DNA of 64,000 nt from Nocardiopsis terrae (GTDB lineage Bacteria > Actinomycetota > Actinomycetes > Streptosporangiales > Streptosporangiaceae): positions 124,001 through 188,000 of the forward strand of contig NZ_BMXJ01000005.1 of NCBI RefSeq assembly GCF_014651695.1, read 5' to 3'. Made by a program: the position numbers and the translations under genes. Below, piece by piece: positions 27,478 through 36,170 of this stretch. Positions within the stretch are counted from its first letter, which is position 1, and the number at the start of each line of letters is the position of its first letter. Below the pieces are notes generated by a model. The model saw only the letters and a program-made list of their open reading frames with translations. It was not told where the DNA came from and did no database searches.

Positions 27478-27906
27478 ATGCCTTACGTCGAGGTGTCACA
27501 GGACACGGATCACCAGCTCGCACTCCTCGCCCGTTGGGAGGAAAGCAGCAAGGGCGAGGTCATCGCCCGGCTCCTGACCAGACTCTCCGTGGCGGAGGCG
27601 TCCCCGGGGTCCGCGAACGAGGGTGCGAGAGTCCCCGTGTACGGCTGCTACAAGAAGCAGCGTGTCGAGGGGTGGTTCGCCCCGGCGACGCGCAGGCTCG
27701 GTATCATCTCGCCTCCGTGGGACGGCCAGGTGTTCAAGCACCCCAGTCCTGCGGCCCGCGCGGTGGTGGAACGGGCCAACTCTCTGCTTCCCCTCGAGGA
27801 GAGGGTGTGCACCTCGCGCAACGGCTGGGGCTTCTGGAGGCTGGCCGCCACAGGGGAGAAGATCGAGTCGCTGCGCATCAGAAAGGCCGCAGACCAACGT
27901 TCCTAA
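27478..27906 (+). CDS. RHH-like N-terminus plus RAMA/DUF4357-like domain protein
   Basis: The 142-aa product starts at ATG 27478 (GGGAG about 10 bp upstream); the longer frame from 27397 looks non-coding. Residues 1-35 (PYVEVSQDTDHQLALLARW, then EVIARLL) look like a strand-helix-helix DNA-binding unit. Residues 50-138 match the RAMA/DUF4357 pattern: GARVPVYGCYKKQRVEGWF, the hallmark VFKHPSPAARAVV, then NGWGFWRLAATGEKIESLR. RAMA domains accompany restriction and adenine-methylation systems and are thought to recognise modified DNA. Being divergent from the kinase next to a methyltransferase operon, this protein could sense methylation state or control the locus. The domain call is by eye. Confidence 0.65.
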   Translation: MPYVEVSQDTDHQLALLARWEESSKGEVIARLLTRLSVAEASPGSANEGARVPVYGCYKKQRVEGWFAPATRRLGIISPPWDGQVFKHPSPAARAVVERANSLLPLEERVCTSRNGWGFWRLAATGEKIESLRIRKAADQRS

Positions 27907-27963
27907 CCCTCTGAGCCACTGACCAGCGTCCCCAGTGCCCGTGTCTTACTCAAGGAAGCGGTG

Positions 27964-28001
27964 CGGTGGCGGCTGCCCCCTCTTGGGGACGGCCGCCACC
28001 G
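27964..28001. terminator. hairpin between convergent genes
   Basis: CGGTGGCGGC at 27964-27973 pairs with GCCGCCACCG at 27992-28001. Inside the loop a second short stem (CCCC/GGGG) can form. It lies just after the RAMA gene and before the end of the convergent small gene, so it can end both transcripts. Confidence 0.6.
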
Positions 28002-28016
28002 GCTACACAGCCGAGA

Positions 28017-28364
28017 TCACCACAGCTCGAAAACCGGGGGCAGGAGCCGGTCCAGGGTTTGGGCGTCGGGGACTTCGGCCAGCCCCGTGGAGGAGGCGAC
28101 CCAGTAGGAGCCGGTCCGCTCCCCGTACCAGACGATGAGGTGCGGGTTGCGGGCCTGGACGGCGGCGGCGAGGGTGTGCTCGTTGCGGTATTCAGCCAGC
28201 TGGCCGCCCAGCCGGGGCAGCCGTTCGGCGCGGCGTCGGCGGCAGGACGGGTGCTCGCAGGACGGGCAGTAGGGACCGACCAGCGGGTTACAGCGAGGCA
28301 AGGCCAGGCGGGACTGGTACAGCGGGTCGCTGGAGGGACGAGGCGCGAGGGTAGGATGCGTCAC
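28017..28364 (-). CDS. small Cys-containing hypothetical protein
   Basis: A 115-aa protein, GTG start with AGGA 5 bp upstream. Near residue 25 it has CNPLVGPYCPSCEHPSCRRRR, a cluster of four Cys and one His that may bind a metal. The second half (NEHTLAAAVQARNPHLIVWY, GERTGSYWVASSTGLAEVPD) looks like a small alpha/beta domain. No catalytic motif is seen. It follows the GHKL ATPase gene on the same strand, separated by a hairpin. Small proteins of this kind are often found beside such ATPases in actinomycetes. Function unknown. Confidence 0.65.
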   Translation of the reverse strand: MTHPTLAPRPSSDPLYQSRLALPRCNPLVGPYCPSCEHPSCRRRRAERLPRLGGQLAEYRNEHTLAAAVQARNPHLIVWYGERTGSYWVASSTGLAEVPDAQTLDRLLPPVFELW

Positions 28365-28413
28365 TGATCCTGCTTTCTGAACATGTGAGCGTGTGCGGAT
28401 TTCGGGATTGCCA

Positions 28414-28450
28414 GGGCCCGGGAAGAGCGCGGCAACGCTCTCCTGGGCCC
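28414..28450 (-). terminator. candidate terminator after the GHKL ATPase gene
   Basis: GGGCCCGGGAAGAGCG (28414-28429) pairs imperfectly with CGCTCTCCTGGGCCC (28436-28450) across a short loop. The hairpin lies 43 bp beyond the stop of the minus-strand ATPase gene. Confidence 0.45.
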
Positions 28451-28492
28451 GTTTCAGTACAAGAGCACTGACACCTGCGGCGGGGTGTGTTC

Positions 28493-29056
28493 TTACGGAT
28501 GGATGTTCCAGAGGCTGTCGGACAGGTCGTAGGCCAGGAAGAACCAGACCTGGCGGTTTCCGGCGAACCCGTTGTCGCCCCAGGTGGTGGCCAGGGCGTC
28601 CACTATCGCCAGTCCGCGCCCGGACTCGGTGTGGAGGTCGAGCCCGTCGGGGTTCGGGGCCAGGTGCTCACCCCAAGCGGAGTACGGACCCGCCCCCTCC
28701 CTCTTGCCCTGGTCACGGCAGGTGAGTCGGAGCCCGTCGCGGTGGCGTTGGCAGTTGAGGGTGTAGACCCCAAAGGGCTCTCCCGACCTGGAGTGCCGTA
28801 GCGCGTTGCTCGCCAGCTCCGATCCGAGCAGGGTGAACAGGTAGCGGTAATCGCGGTCGCGTTCGGCGGCGCAGGTGTCCAGGAACGCGCGGACCAGCGG
28901 CATGTACTGGCGAGAGGATCCGAAATCGTAGCGGCGGTTCCGGTAGTGGGCGCGGTCGGCACGGCCGGAGAAGTAGTGGCGGCAGCGGGGCGGGACCAGC
29001 TCGCTGAGGGAGATGGTCACCTCCGGCAGTACAGGCATGGGCGCGGTTGCGGGCAT
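28493..29056 (-). CDS. GHKL ATP-binding protein (RsbW-like anti-sigma/HATPase_c_2)
   Basis: From ATG 29056 (GGAG about 10 bp upstream) the product has 187 aa. It shows the N box of the GHKL fold (LLGSELASNALRHSRSG), a DQGK segment with a shortened lid, and the G box ESGRGLAIVDALATTWG. This is the single-domain RsbW/SpoIIAB-like type common in actinomycetes, usually an anti-sigma factor or a regulatory kinase-like ATPase acting on partner proteins. The longer open frame to 29167 has an Arg/Pro-rich, unlikely N-terminus. It is divergent from the XRE-DUF5753 gene, a frequent arrangement in Streptomyces-like genomes. Confidence 0.85.
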   Translation of the reverse strand: MPATAPMPVLPEVTISLSELVPPRCRHYFSGRADRAHYRNRRYDFGSSRQYMPLVRAFLDTCAAERDRDYRYLFTLLGSELASNALRHSRSGEPFGVYTLNCQRHRDGLRLTCRDQGKREGAGPYSAWGEHLAPNPDGLDLHTESGRGLAIVDALATTWGDNGFAGNRQVWFFLAYDLSDSLWNIHP

Positions 29057-29214
29057 GACGAACAGACTCCTTGGCGTGTGGGAGCGAACGGATGGTTCGG
29101 TGTGCCCGCAAGGTTGGACCTTCACGATTCCCGGGCAGCGGGAAGGGGCACGTCGTAGCCTGATCATCAGCGACTCTGCGTGAGACCCCGATCACTTGCT
29201 ACGCTCAACACCAT

Positions 29215-29260
29215 ACTCTCAATCGCACTACAGTCAACGGATAACTAGAAATTTGAGAGT
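29215..29260. promoter_or_regulatory. inverted repeat in the divergent promoter region of the XRE gene
   Basis: ACTCTCAA at 29215-29222 and TTGAGAGT at 29253-29260 form an 8-bp inverted repeat in an AT-rich part of the 224-bp spacer between the ATPase and XRE genes. The right half ends 20 bp before the XRE start codon. Autoregulation by the XRE protein is a reasonable guess. Confidence 0.4.
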
Positions 29261-29280
29261 TAGAGTCCTAGGATTCTGCC

Positions 29281-30144
29281 ATGGCCATCGAACGAAGTCC
29301 CTCCCTACGCCTGCGTCGCCTCGCCGCCGAGCTACGCCGTGCCCGTGAACAAGCCGACCTGACCGGCTCTCAAGCTGCGAAGAAGCTCCAGTGGAGCGCG
29401 GGCAAGCTGAGCAAGATCGAGAAGACTGAGACAAAGCGCATCACCAGCGGTGATATTGACAAGATGTTGGACCTCTACGAGGTCAATGACTCCCAGGCAC
29501 GGGAGGCCATGCATGCTCTGGCTAAGGATGCAAAGCTCAGAGGGTGGTGGTCCAAGTACAAGGACGTGTTCGGGGATCGTGCCCTCCCCGACTTCGAAGC
29601 CGAGGCTTCAGTCATCCGGACCTTCACGACTCAAACGATTCCTGGGTTGCTCCAGACGCCCGGATATGCCGAAGCGATCTTCCAAGGCGGGAGGTATGTG
29701 AGCCCAGAGGAGATCCGACGCCGCCTGGAGTTCCGTATGGAGCGACGGGAGATCCTGACCAGGTTCCGCCCCGTCCAACTCCGAGCTGTCATTGACGAGG
29801 CTGCACTCCGTCGGCAGATCGGTGACACGAAAACGATGTGCGAGCAGCTCGGCCACCTGCTCTACATGGCACAGCTACCTAACATCGATATCCAGGTACT
29901 GCCGTTCTCCGCTGGTGCCCATGCCGCGCTCGCCGCACCGTTCACTATCTTGGAGTTCTGGGACCCTCTGGACACACCGATCGTTTACGTCGGAACCGTC
30001 ACCGACGCCCTCTTCATCGAGGAAGCCGACAATGTCACGCAGTACAGCGCCACCTTCGGCGACGTCCAAGGGTCCTCTCTGAGTACAGCCCGGTCCGCTG
30101 CCTTCATCAAAGAGGTGGCCGCAACCCAAGAGAGCGACACGTGA
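29281..30144 (+). CDS. XRE-family HTH regulator with DUF5753
   Basis: The 287-aa protein has an N-terminal Cro/CI-type HTH at about residues 14-66 (LRRAREQADLTGSQAAKKL, then WSAGKLSKIEKTE). The rest is the DUF5753 domain, with its usual IPGLLQTPGYAEAIF and later LPNIDIQVLPFSAGAHAAL. Such proteins pair with a DUF397 protein encoded just downstream, as here, with overlapping stop and start (GTGA). In streptomycetes these pairs affect development and antibiotic production and have been compared with toxin-antitoxin pairs. The role here is unknown. Confidence 0.95.
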   Translation: MAIERSPSLRLRRLAAELRRAREQADLTGSQAAKKLQWSAGKLSKIEKTETKRITSGDIDKMLDLYEVNDSQAREAMHALAKDAKLRGWWSKYKDVFGDRALPDFEAEASVIRTFTTQTIPGLLQTPGYAEAIFQGGRYVSPEEIRRRLEFRMERREILTRFRPVQLRAVIDEAALRRQIGDTKTMCEQLGHLLYMAQLPNIDIQVLPFSAGAHAALAAPFTILEFWDPLDTPIVYVGTVTDALFIEEADNVTQYSATFGDVQGSSLSTARSAAFIKEVAATQESDT

Positions 30145-30320
30145 CAGACATCGTATTCCGGAAGAGCAGCTACAGCGGCCAAGATCAGGATTGCGTCGAG
30201 GTCGCCGACCTGCCCTGCGGCGCGGCCGTCCGGGACTCGAAGAACCCCGCGAAGGGCCACTTCCCCTTCCCCGCTGCCGAGTGGACCGCCTTCCTCAGCT
30301 CCGCCCGTGAACAACACTGA
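30141..30320 (+). CDS. DUF397 family protein
   Basis: A 59-aa product starting with GTG inside the stop of the XRE gene. It has the standard DUF397 pattern: FRKSSYSGQDQDCVEVADLP, then GAAVRDSKNP and a final FPAAEWTAFLSSAR. These small proteins are the constant partners of XRE-DUF5753 regulators. No other gene follows closely; a spacer of 189 bp separates it from the Wadjet-like operon. Confidence 0.95.
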   Translation: MTDIVFRKSSYSGQDQDCVEVADLPCGAAVRDSKNPAKGHFPFPAAEWTAFLSSAREQH

Positions 30321-30509
30321 TGCAACACCCCTGAACCGGGGCCGGGGCACGTGTGCAGACTCAGCACCCACCCCCGTCCCGGCGGTACCTCAGAACAAAT
30401 CTCTCGATTGTCCTGAAATGATCTTGTGACCTCTGGTTGACTGCCCCTCATCCCCTCGCTTCTCCCTCTCAGAGGCGACCCCACCCACGGACAGGGCAGT
30501 CCGCCAGTC

Positions 30510-31796
30510 ATGCCATCAACAGATCCACCCCTGCCTGAGCGCAGCCGCCCTCAGGGCCTGCTCGCCGCGCAGTTGAAGGCGCTCGCCGCACCGGTCGCCA
30601 AGCACAGCGACTCGGTCATCGAGGACCCGAGACTGCTGGACGTGGCCATGGCGGTCTTCCACGCCTACACCACCGGGTCACCGAGGAGCGGCGGCTTCAC
30701 CCGGGGCGAGCTTCGGGACGCCTGCGGCGGAGTGGCCGAGGTTCGAGACTTCGAGCAGCGCTTCAACACCTTTCTCGCCTCGGAGATGCTGCTCCCCTCC
30801 TTTCCTCGACCCCACGAGCACCGGTACATCCTCGAACCCCTCAGCATGGTCTTCCTGCTGTTCCTCGAACGCGTCAGCCACCAAGGCGGGATCACCGAGG
30901 TCCTGGTTCTCCTGGACAGCACACGCTCCGCGATCGAGCGGAACCAGGCCAGCAGGGCAGACGTCCACCGGGCCCTGCTGCGTACCCGGCAGACGCTGAT
31001 CGTCTTCACCGATCACCTGCTTTCGATGCTGCGGTCACGCCCACTGAGAGAACTCATCGTCGAGCAGGAGCGCTACCGCGACCCGGGGCTCGTGCAACAG
31101 GTCGGGGAGCTCCAGAAACTGGTGGTCGCGCACTTCCAGGACCTGGAACGTCCCGCACGGGAGGCGCTGGAAAGCGCCCAGGACTATGCCGCTGCGACGT
31201 CGGACTTCATCGATCGACTCATCGACGCCGGAGCTCTCAACCGGGGATTCGACCTCTTCCACCCGGAGCAGTACAGGGACGCGGCGAAGAAGCGGAGCAT
31301 AGAAAAGCTGGCGGCCGTGTTCACCCACGTGGTCGCGGACCCGCCCGACCTCGGGATCGCTCCCGCCTCACTCATCGAAGCCGTCGAGGAGCTCAGCCCC
31401 GAGGGCCCGCTCCCAGGAGCCCCACCACCGCGGCCCGAACGGGATGCTCCCCAGGACAACCCGCTGCGCGACATCGCCCGCAAGGAACAGGAACGCCGCC
31501 GCCACATGCTGGAACAAACCGAACTGATCCTCGGCGAACACGACAGCATCGACATCACCGATCGCCTGCGGGAACTCGGCTGGCCGGGAGGCATGCGGCT
31601 CCTGACCGACCTGATCAGCGCCTCCGGGCCGGACGCCCCCTACGAGGTCGAGATGACGGACGGGTTCTTCGTCCACCCGGCCGAAGAAATGACCTACCTG
31701 TCCCAGGTGAGGCTGCACCGTAACCCCAAGTGGGGGCCGGACGCCGCCGAGTACCACCCGCTGCCCGAACCGGACGAGGGGAACGACATCTCGTGA
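30510..31796 (+). CDS. Wadjet JetA/MksF-like condensin subunit
   Basis: This is a 428-aa, mostly helical protein. It has a winged-helix-like N-terminus (GGFTRGELRDACGGV and a FNTFLASEMLLPS segment), a long central helical part with coiled-coil character (about 110-250), a Pro-rich linker and a C-terminal small domain. Size, order and layout fit the kleisin-type JetA/MksF subunit of SMC-like plasmid-defence complexes. The sequence has no single diagnostic motif, so the assignment leans on the genes downstream: a small winged-helix protein and an SMC-like ATPase in a chain of 4-bp overlaps. The ATG has only a weak AGGG-type site before it. Confidence 0.55.
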   Translation: MPSTDPPLPERSRPQGLLAAQLKALAAPVAKHSDSVIEDPRLLDVAMAVFHAYTTGSPRSGGFTRGELRDACGGVAEVRDFEQRFNTFLASEMLLPSFPRPHEHRYILEPLSMVFLLFLERVSHQGGITEVLVLLDSTRSAIERNQASRADVHRALLRTRQTLIVFTDHLLSMLRSRPLRELIVEQERYRDPGLVQQVGELQKLVVAHFQDLERPAREALESAQDYAAATSDFIDRLIDAGALNRGFDLFHPEQYRDAAKKRSIEKLAAVFTHVVADPPDLGIAPASLIEAVEELSPEGPLPGAPPPRPERDAPQDNPLRDIARKEQERRRHMLEQTELILGEHDSIDITDRLRELGWPGGMRLLTDLISASGPDAPYEVEMTDGFFVHPAEEMTYLSQVRLHRNPKWGPDAAEYHPLPEPDEGNDIS

Positions 31797-32365
31797 CCGA
31801 GACCAAGAGCGTGACCGATCCCGGTCCTCTGGCCATGGCCCGCATGCGTGCCCTGGGTGCCGCGCCGATCCGCCCCGACCTCCCTGACGCGGTCATCGTC
31901 GACGAAGCCCTCCAGGCGGGCCGATCCGTTCTGGACATCGTCCGACGGGAGGAACCCGCGCACATCCTGGGGTGGGTGGAGGGTCATGAACCCTCCCAGG
32001 AGGAAGGGAGCGGGCTGTACCACCCGCAGCACCCCCGAAATGAGCTGGAGGTCTTCGCCGCATGCCTGGGTTGCTGCTGGCGTGATCGTCACACGGAGCC
32101 CTGGCCCGGGGATCCGTGTGAGCAACAGGAGGTGCTGGAGGCCCTCGCCTGGGCGAAGGAGGACGACAGTCCCCGAGCTCTCGGCAGCTACCGGAGGGCG
32201 CTCGCGCGACTGGACCGCTCCCTGTGGGTCGAGCTCTCGGGCACCGGGGTCCGACTGGGACCTCGCACCGCCACCTGGGCCCGCAGCCAGACCGCGGAAC
32301 TGCGTGAAGTGTTCGACCTCCTCCCCCGGCTCCCCGAGCACCAGCCCGTGGAGAAGCTCCGATGA
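31793..32365 (+). CDS. extra gene of the Wadjet-like operon, unknown family
   Basis: A 190-aa protein from the GTG overlapping the JetA-like stop; it also overlaps the next start (ATGA). The sequence is alpha-rich with one Cys pair (ACLGCCW), and the C-terminal part (YRRALARLDRSLWVELSGTG then VRLGPRTATWA) has a winged-helix feel. Standard Wadjet systems have one such small subunit (JetB/MksE), which here is better matched by the next gene. This could be a duplicate, a diverged JetB, or a regulator specific to this variant. I do not recognise it otherwise. Confidence 0.55.
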   Translation: MTETKSVTDPGPLAMARMRALGAAPIRPDLPDAVIVDEALQAGRSVLDIVRREEPAHILGWVEGHEPSQEEGSGLYHPQHPRNELEVFAACLGCCWRDRHTEPWPGDPCEQQEVLEALAWAKEDDSPRALGSYRRALARLDRSLWVELSGTGVRLGPRTATWARSQTAELREVFDLLPRLPEHQPVEKLR

Positions 32366-33096
32366 CAGAAGCCACCACGGACGCCAGGTGGCCCGTACTG
32401 AACACCCTCACCCCGGATGAGCAGTCCGCTGTCCTGGACGCCATCGCAGCGGTGGAGTCGTCCCGTTCCCCGGTTCTCGCCGCGCACTTCCAGGCCCTCC
32501 TCGATCCTGAACTGCGCAATTGCGTCAAGAGGTGCCTCAGCGAGGCGGGGCGGGTCCTGCTCCCGATCGGAGCCGCATACACCTCCGGCTATGCCGATCA
32601 CATCACGGACGCACTGGTGGCGGAGCGGTCCGGGGCCCTTCCCTCCGAGGAACGGGCGGTACTCGCCCTGGTCCTGCTGCACTGCGTGGCGATTCCGCAA
32701 GCTGAAGGCAGGGTTCAACAGGACAGTCTGCTGGATGCCCTTCCCGTGCGCCGAGACCTGCTCGAGGAGTCCATGGTTCCGAAGGGGGTCGTGCGCGAGT
32801 CCCTTCGACGCTTGGCGGCCCGCGGGCTGGTCTGCTTCAGCGGTCAAGGGGGCGGTCTGGTCGGGCCCGGACCCCAGCTCAACCGGCTCACCGACGCCGC
32901 GTCCCAACGTCTACGCGAGCAGATCACCCTGATTACCACCACCGACGAAGGCCTTACCGACAAACTCCGCGAGCACCACCGGCGCGACCTGGCCGCGGTG
33001 AACACCCGCCCCCACCTGTTGGCCCCGAGCGAAGACGCGAGTCCCCGCCCCACCACCCGCGACAGCCGCACAGAACCAGAAGAGGGCACACCATGA
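32362..33096 (+). CDS. Wadjet JetB/MksE-like winged-helix subunit
   Basis: The 244-aa product is helical, with a winged-helix-like unit at about residues 135-175 (SMVPKGVVRESLRRLAARGL, then VCFSGQGGGLVGPGP). A disordered polar C-terminus of about 40 aa follows. JetB/MksE proteins are KITE-type winged-helix subunits that bind the kleisin next to the SMC heads. Start and stop both overlap neighbouring genes by 4 bp, so it is produced together with the JetA- and JetC-like proteins. The assignment rests mainly on context. Confidence 0.5.
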   Translation: MTEATTDARWPVLNTLTPDEQSAVLDAIAAVESSRSPVLAAHFQALLDPELRNCVKRCLSEAGRVLLPIGAAYTSGYADHITDALVAERSGALPSEERAVLALVLLHCVAIPQAEGRVQQDSLLDALPVRRDLLEESMVPKGVVRESLRRLAARGLVCFSGQGGGLVGPGPQLNRLTDAASQRLREQITLITTTDEGLTDKLREHHRRDLAAVNTRPHLLAPSEDASPRPTTRDSRTEPEEGTP

Positions 33097-36000
33097 GCCT
33101 CCTCCCCGAACAGGCGACCGAGCACCTCCAGGACACCGGCAGCACAGGGCTGGTCGGGGCCCGGAAGCTGGTCGCGGTGCAGACCTTCGATATCGGCCGC
33201 CTCACCACCCATCCGGTTCCGATCGTCCCGTCGTCCTTCGTCGCCGTCTCCGGGGAAGGGCCCAAAGGTGACTCCAACGGTTCCGGCAAGACCACCTTCC
33301 TCAGCGCGGTCTCCCTCCTCCTCGCGGACCCGCAGTGGCGCCTCAAACGCGATGGCGGGTTCGCCAGAGGACTGCTGTTCAGCCCGGAGTCCGCAGGCTC
33401 GGGAGAGGGCGGCGGGGTGCGACGCGGCTACATCGTGGGGGTGTTCTCCGATGAGGACGGCAAGAACCTCCTGACGGTGTGGCTGCGCATCTCCAACCAG
33501 ACGCCCTACCTCCAGATGCGGTGGGTCAGAGACCTGCACGTGGCTGTCGCCGACACCGACCAGGAACGTTCCGATCAAGCCGACTCACTGTGGGGGCAGC
33601 TGCCCACGAAGTCGAGCAATGGCGCCCAGAGCATGGGCGAGTTCCTGTACGGGGACGCCCCGCGATGTCTGGCCTACCTGGACACCTCGATGCGACCGAT
33701 GGTGGCGTCCCTCCTGTCCCAGCAGATGACCTCGATGGCCCCCGACGCCATCGGTGACGCGCTCATCGCCCTGACCGGTCAGTCCCGCCTGTTGGTCAAG
33801 GAACAGAAGGGCCGCGTCAAGTACGACGAGGCGGCCCAGGAACTGCGGGTCCAGGAGGTCAACGACCAGAACAGGCGCATCGCCGAGGCCGCACAGCTCG
33901 CAGCCATCGACCGCCGCGACCTCGCCCGGCGGGCGCTGACGGCCGCGAACCGATCGTGGGAGCTCCACCTGGCCGTCGGCCTCAGGGAGAGGGAGGAGGA
34001 GCTCACGGCCGCGGCAGCCGAACGCAAACAGGCCCAAGAGGACGTGGACCAGGCCAAAGAACGTAGCGGCGCGGCCAAGACACACCTGAACCGCCTGCGT
34101 GAAGACACCAGCTCGCAAACAGCAGTCCGAGCGGCGGAGGAGGAGCGCGAACGCCTCCACCGTGCGAGAACGCGACAGACAGAGATCGTCGGGGAGCTCC
34201 ACAGCGACGTGAAACAGCTGACCGAAGAACGCAAACGCCTGCTCCGCGTGACCGATCGCTTCGACGGGGTCGGTGTGGACCAGCGTCAGGCGGAGTTCGA
34301 ACGGATGCGGGAACGACTGGACTCCACCGTGAACCTGCACGGGCGCTCCGTGGCCCGGCGCGAGGAAGCCGAACATCACCTGGAGCAGGTCCGTGCCGGT
34401 GAGGACGGCATCGCTGGTGAGGCCGTGCGAAGGCTGCGCGAACTGGGGGTCCGAGCCAGGGGTCTGATGGACTCCGTCGTGCTCGACCAAAACGCACGCC
34501 CAGAGTGGGAGGCCCACCTGTGGCGCTTCCGGAACTCCGTCGTGGTGGCGGCAGGGGACGCGGAGTTCGCGCTGCGTTCGCTCCAGGACTTCCCCGGCGT
34601 GTCGATCATCCGCGTGGACGGCTCCCCGGACGGTGCGGCCACCGTGCTCCTGGACGGGGTGACCGCGCCCCCGGCCTTCGACGCGTTCCTGGAAGCGGTC
34701 CGTTCCCGATACGTGTTCGCCAACGGACCGGACCGCTCGCACGACGTCGACCTGGACGAATGGATGCTGTCCGGGTTCCCCGAGCCGGTGACGGGTCGCC
34801 AGGCCCGGATCGCCACGGCCGAGTCGGAGCTGCGGGCCGCGGTACGGACCGAAGAGAAAACGGGGCGGACGTTGACGAACGCCCGGCGTGCCCTCCAACA
34901 CCAACAAGAACTCCTGGACATCGCGACAGCGGCCGAACGGCTGGAGGCCTGCCGGGAAGAGCTGCGGGTCGCCGAGGCCGAGCATGCTGAGGCTGTCACG
35001 GCGGCGGACCACCTCCAGACGCTCTGGACGGCAGTGGACCGTCAGTACACGCAAGCCCGGATCGCGCTGGGCAACCATGAGCTCCTCGTCGAATCCGCTC
35101 AACGGGAGCTACGAGCCGCGGAGGTCGAGTTCGGCCGGCTGCGCCGTGCTCTTCAGAGCACCAACGAGAAGGTCGAGAGAATCCAACACGAGAAGTGGCT
35201 CCTGGCCTGGGGTGGTGACCCGGACTCCGCAAAGAAGCACATCACCCGGGTCAAGGACCGTACCGAGCGCAGGCGCACGGCTCAGGACTGGTGGAACCAC
35301 GCCTCCTCCTCCTTCCTGGAGGCGCTGACGGTAATCCGCCAGGACCGGGACACCTTTCCTCACGCTCTGGTCAAGCTCATCGACACCGCGGCGCACAGCG
35401 TCCCCGAACCGGGTCAGGCCAGGGAAGTGCTCGGCACCGCCCTCCAACCGCTCGACGAGCTGTTGGAGGAGTGCGAGATACCGGACTCGACCAACAAGAC
35501 GCTCATCGCCACCGAACAGGAGGAGCGCGAACGCAACCTCACCACCGCTCGGCGGGAGGTGAACCGGCAGATCGAGTCGTTGGAGATCATCCGTGCCACC
35601 GTGGCCAGGTCCATCAAACTGATCCTGGCCAGGATCAGTGACCAGTTCGACGAGTTGGACCGGGAACGGGACGGCGGTTACGGTGCCCGCCTCGACTACG
35701 AGGTGCTGGACCCCTCCGCGACCGGCTCCCGGTGGAAGGTGAACGTCGTCCCCCGGTGGCAGCGCTCCCCGCAGGGGGCGTACGTCTCCTACCAGAAGAT
35801 CGCGAACGGGGCACAGGTCAAGGTGTTCGCGATCCAACTGGTGTTGGCCTCGCTCCTGGCCGACAGCGACGTGCCCGGCCGAGTTCTGGTACTGGACGAA
35901 CTCGGTAACAGTCTGGGCGACGAGAACCGGCGAGACGTGTTGCGGGAGTTGCAGAAGGTCGCGGTCAAACAGCAGGTGACCATCCTCGGCACCTGTCAGG

Positions 36001-36170
36001 ACAGTGTCATCCACGACGCTGTGCAGCACTGCGGCCAGGTCCTGTGGTTCAACCACGTGTCCAACAGTGAGGTCTACAACCGCCCCACTCGGTCGTGGGG
36101 GTCCGACGAGAACGGTCGTCACGTCGAGCATCTGGCCTTCTGGCTACGCTCCGGACGGGCTGTGGACTGA
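33093..36170 (+). CDS. Wadjet JetC/MksB-like SMC ATPase
   Basis: The 1025-aa protein has an SMC/SbcC-type ATPase split by long coiled coils. Walker A GDSNGSGKTT is at 59-68, and a first coiled-coil arm runs from about 285 to 450. A small hinge-like domain follows at about 465-590 (including VVVAAGDAEFALRSLQDFPG), then a second coil at about 600-730 and the C-terminal head with Walker B GRVLVLDELGN near 930. The SMC signature is degenerate (YQKIANGAQ where LSGGE is usual). Such complexes extrude DNA loops and lead a nuclease to small circular DNA. The 3' end overlaps the antisense jetD-like gene by 27 bp; no jetD follows on this strand. Confidence 0.8.
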   Translation: MSLLPEQATEHLQDTGSTGLVGARKLVAVQTFDIGRLTTHPVPIVPSSFVAVSGEGPKGDSNGSGKTTFLSAVSLLLADPQWRLKRDGGFARGLLFSPESAGSGEGGGVRRGYIVGVFSDEDGKNLLTVWLRISNQTPYLQMRWVRDLHVAVADTDQERSDQADSLWGQLPTKSSNGAQSMGEFLYGDAPRCLAYLDTSMRPMVASLLSQQMTSMAPDAIGDALIALTGQSRLLVKEQKGRVKYDEAAQELRVQEVNDQNRRIAEAAQLAAIDRRDLARRALTAANRSWELHLAVGLREREEELTAAAAERKQAQEDVDQAKERSGAAKTHLNRLREDTSSQTAVRAAEEERERLHRARTRQTEIVGELHSDVKQLTEERKRLLRVTDRFDGVGVDQRQAEFERMRERLDSTVNLHGRSVARREEAEHHLEQVRAGEDGIAGEAVRRLRELGVRARGLMDSVVLDQNARPEWEAHLWRFRNSVVVAAGDAEFALRSLQDFPGVSIIRVDGSPDGAATVLLDGVTAPPAFDAFLEAVRSRYVFANGPDRSHDVDLDEWMLSGFPEPVTGRQARIATAESELRAAVRTEEKTGRTLTNARRALQHQQELLDIATAAERLEACREELRVAEAEHAEAVTAADHLQTLWTAVDRQYTQARIALGNHELLVESAQRELRAAEVEFGRLRRALQSTNEKVERIQHEKWLLAWGGDPDSAKKHITRVKDRTERRRTAQDWWNHASSSFLEALTVIRQDRDTFPHALVKLIDTAAHSVPEPGQAREVLGTALQPLDELLEECEIPDSTNKTLIATEQEERERNLTTARREVNRQIESLEIIRATVARSIKLILARISDQFDELDRERDGGYGARLDYEVLDPSATGSRWKVNVVPRWQRSPQGAYVSYQKIANGAQVKVFAIQLVLASLLADSDVPGRVLVLDELGNSLGDENRRDVLRELQKVAVKQQVTILGTCQDSVIHDAVQHCGQVLWFNHVSNSEVYNRPTRSWGSDENGRHVEHLAFWLRSGRAVD

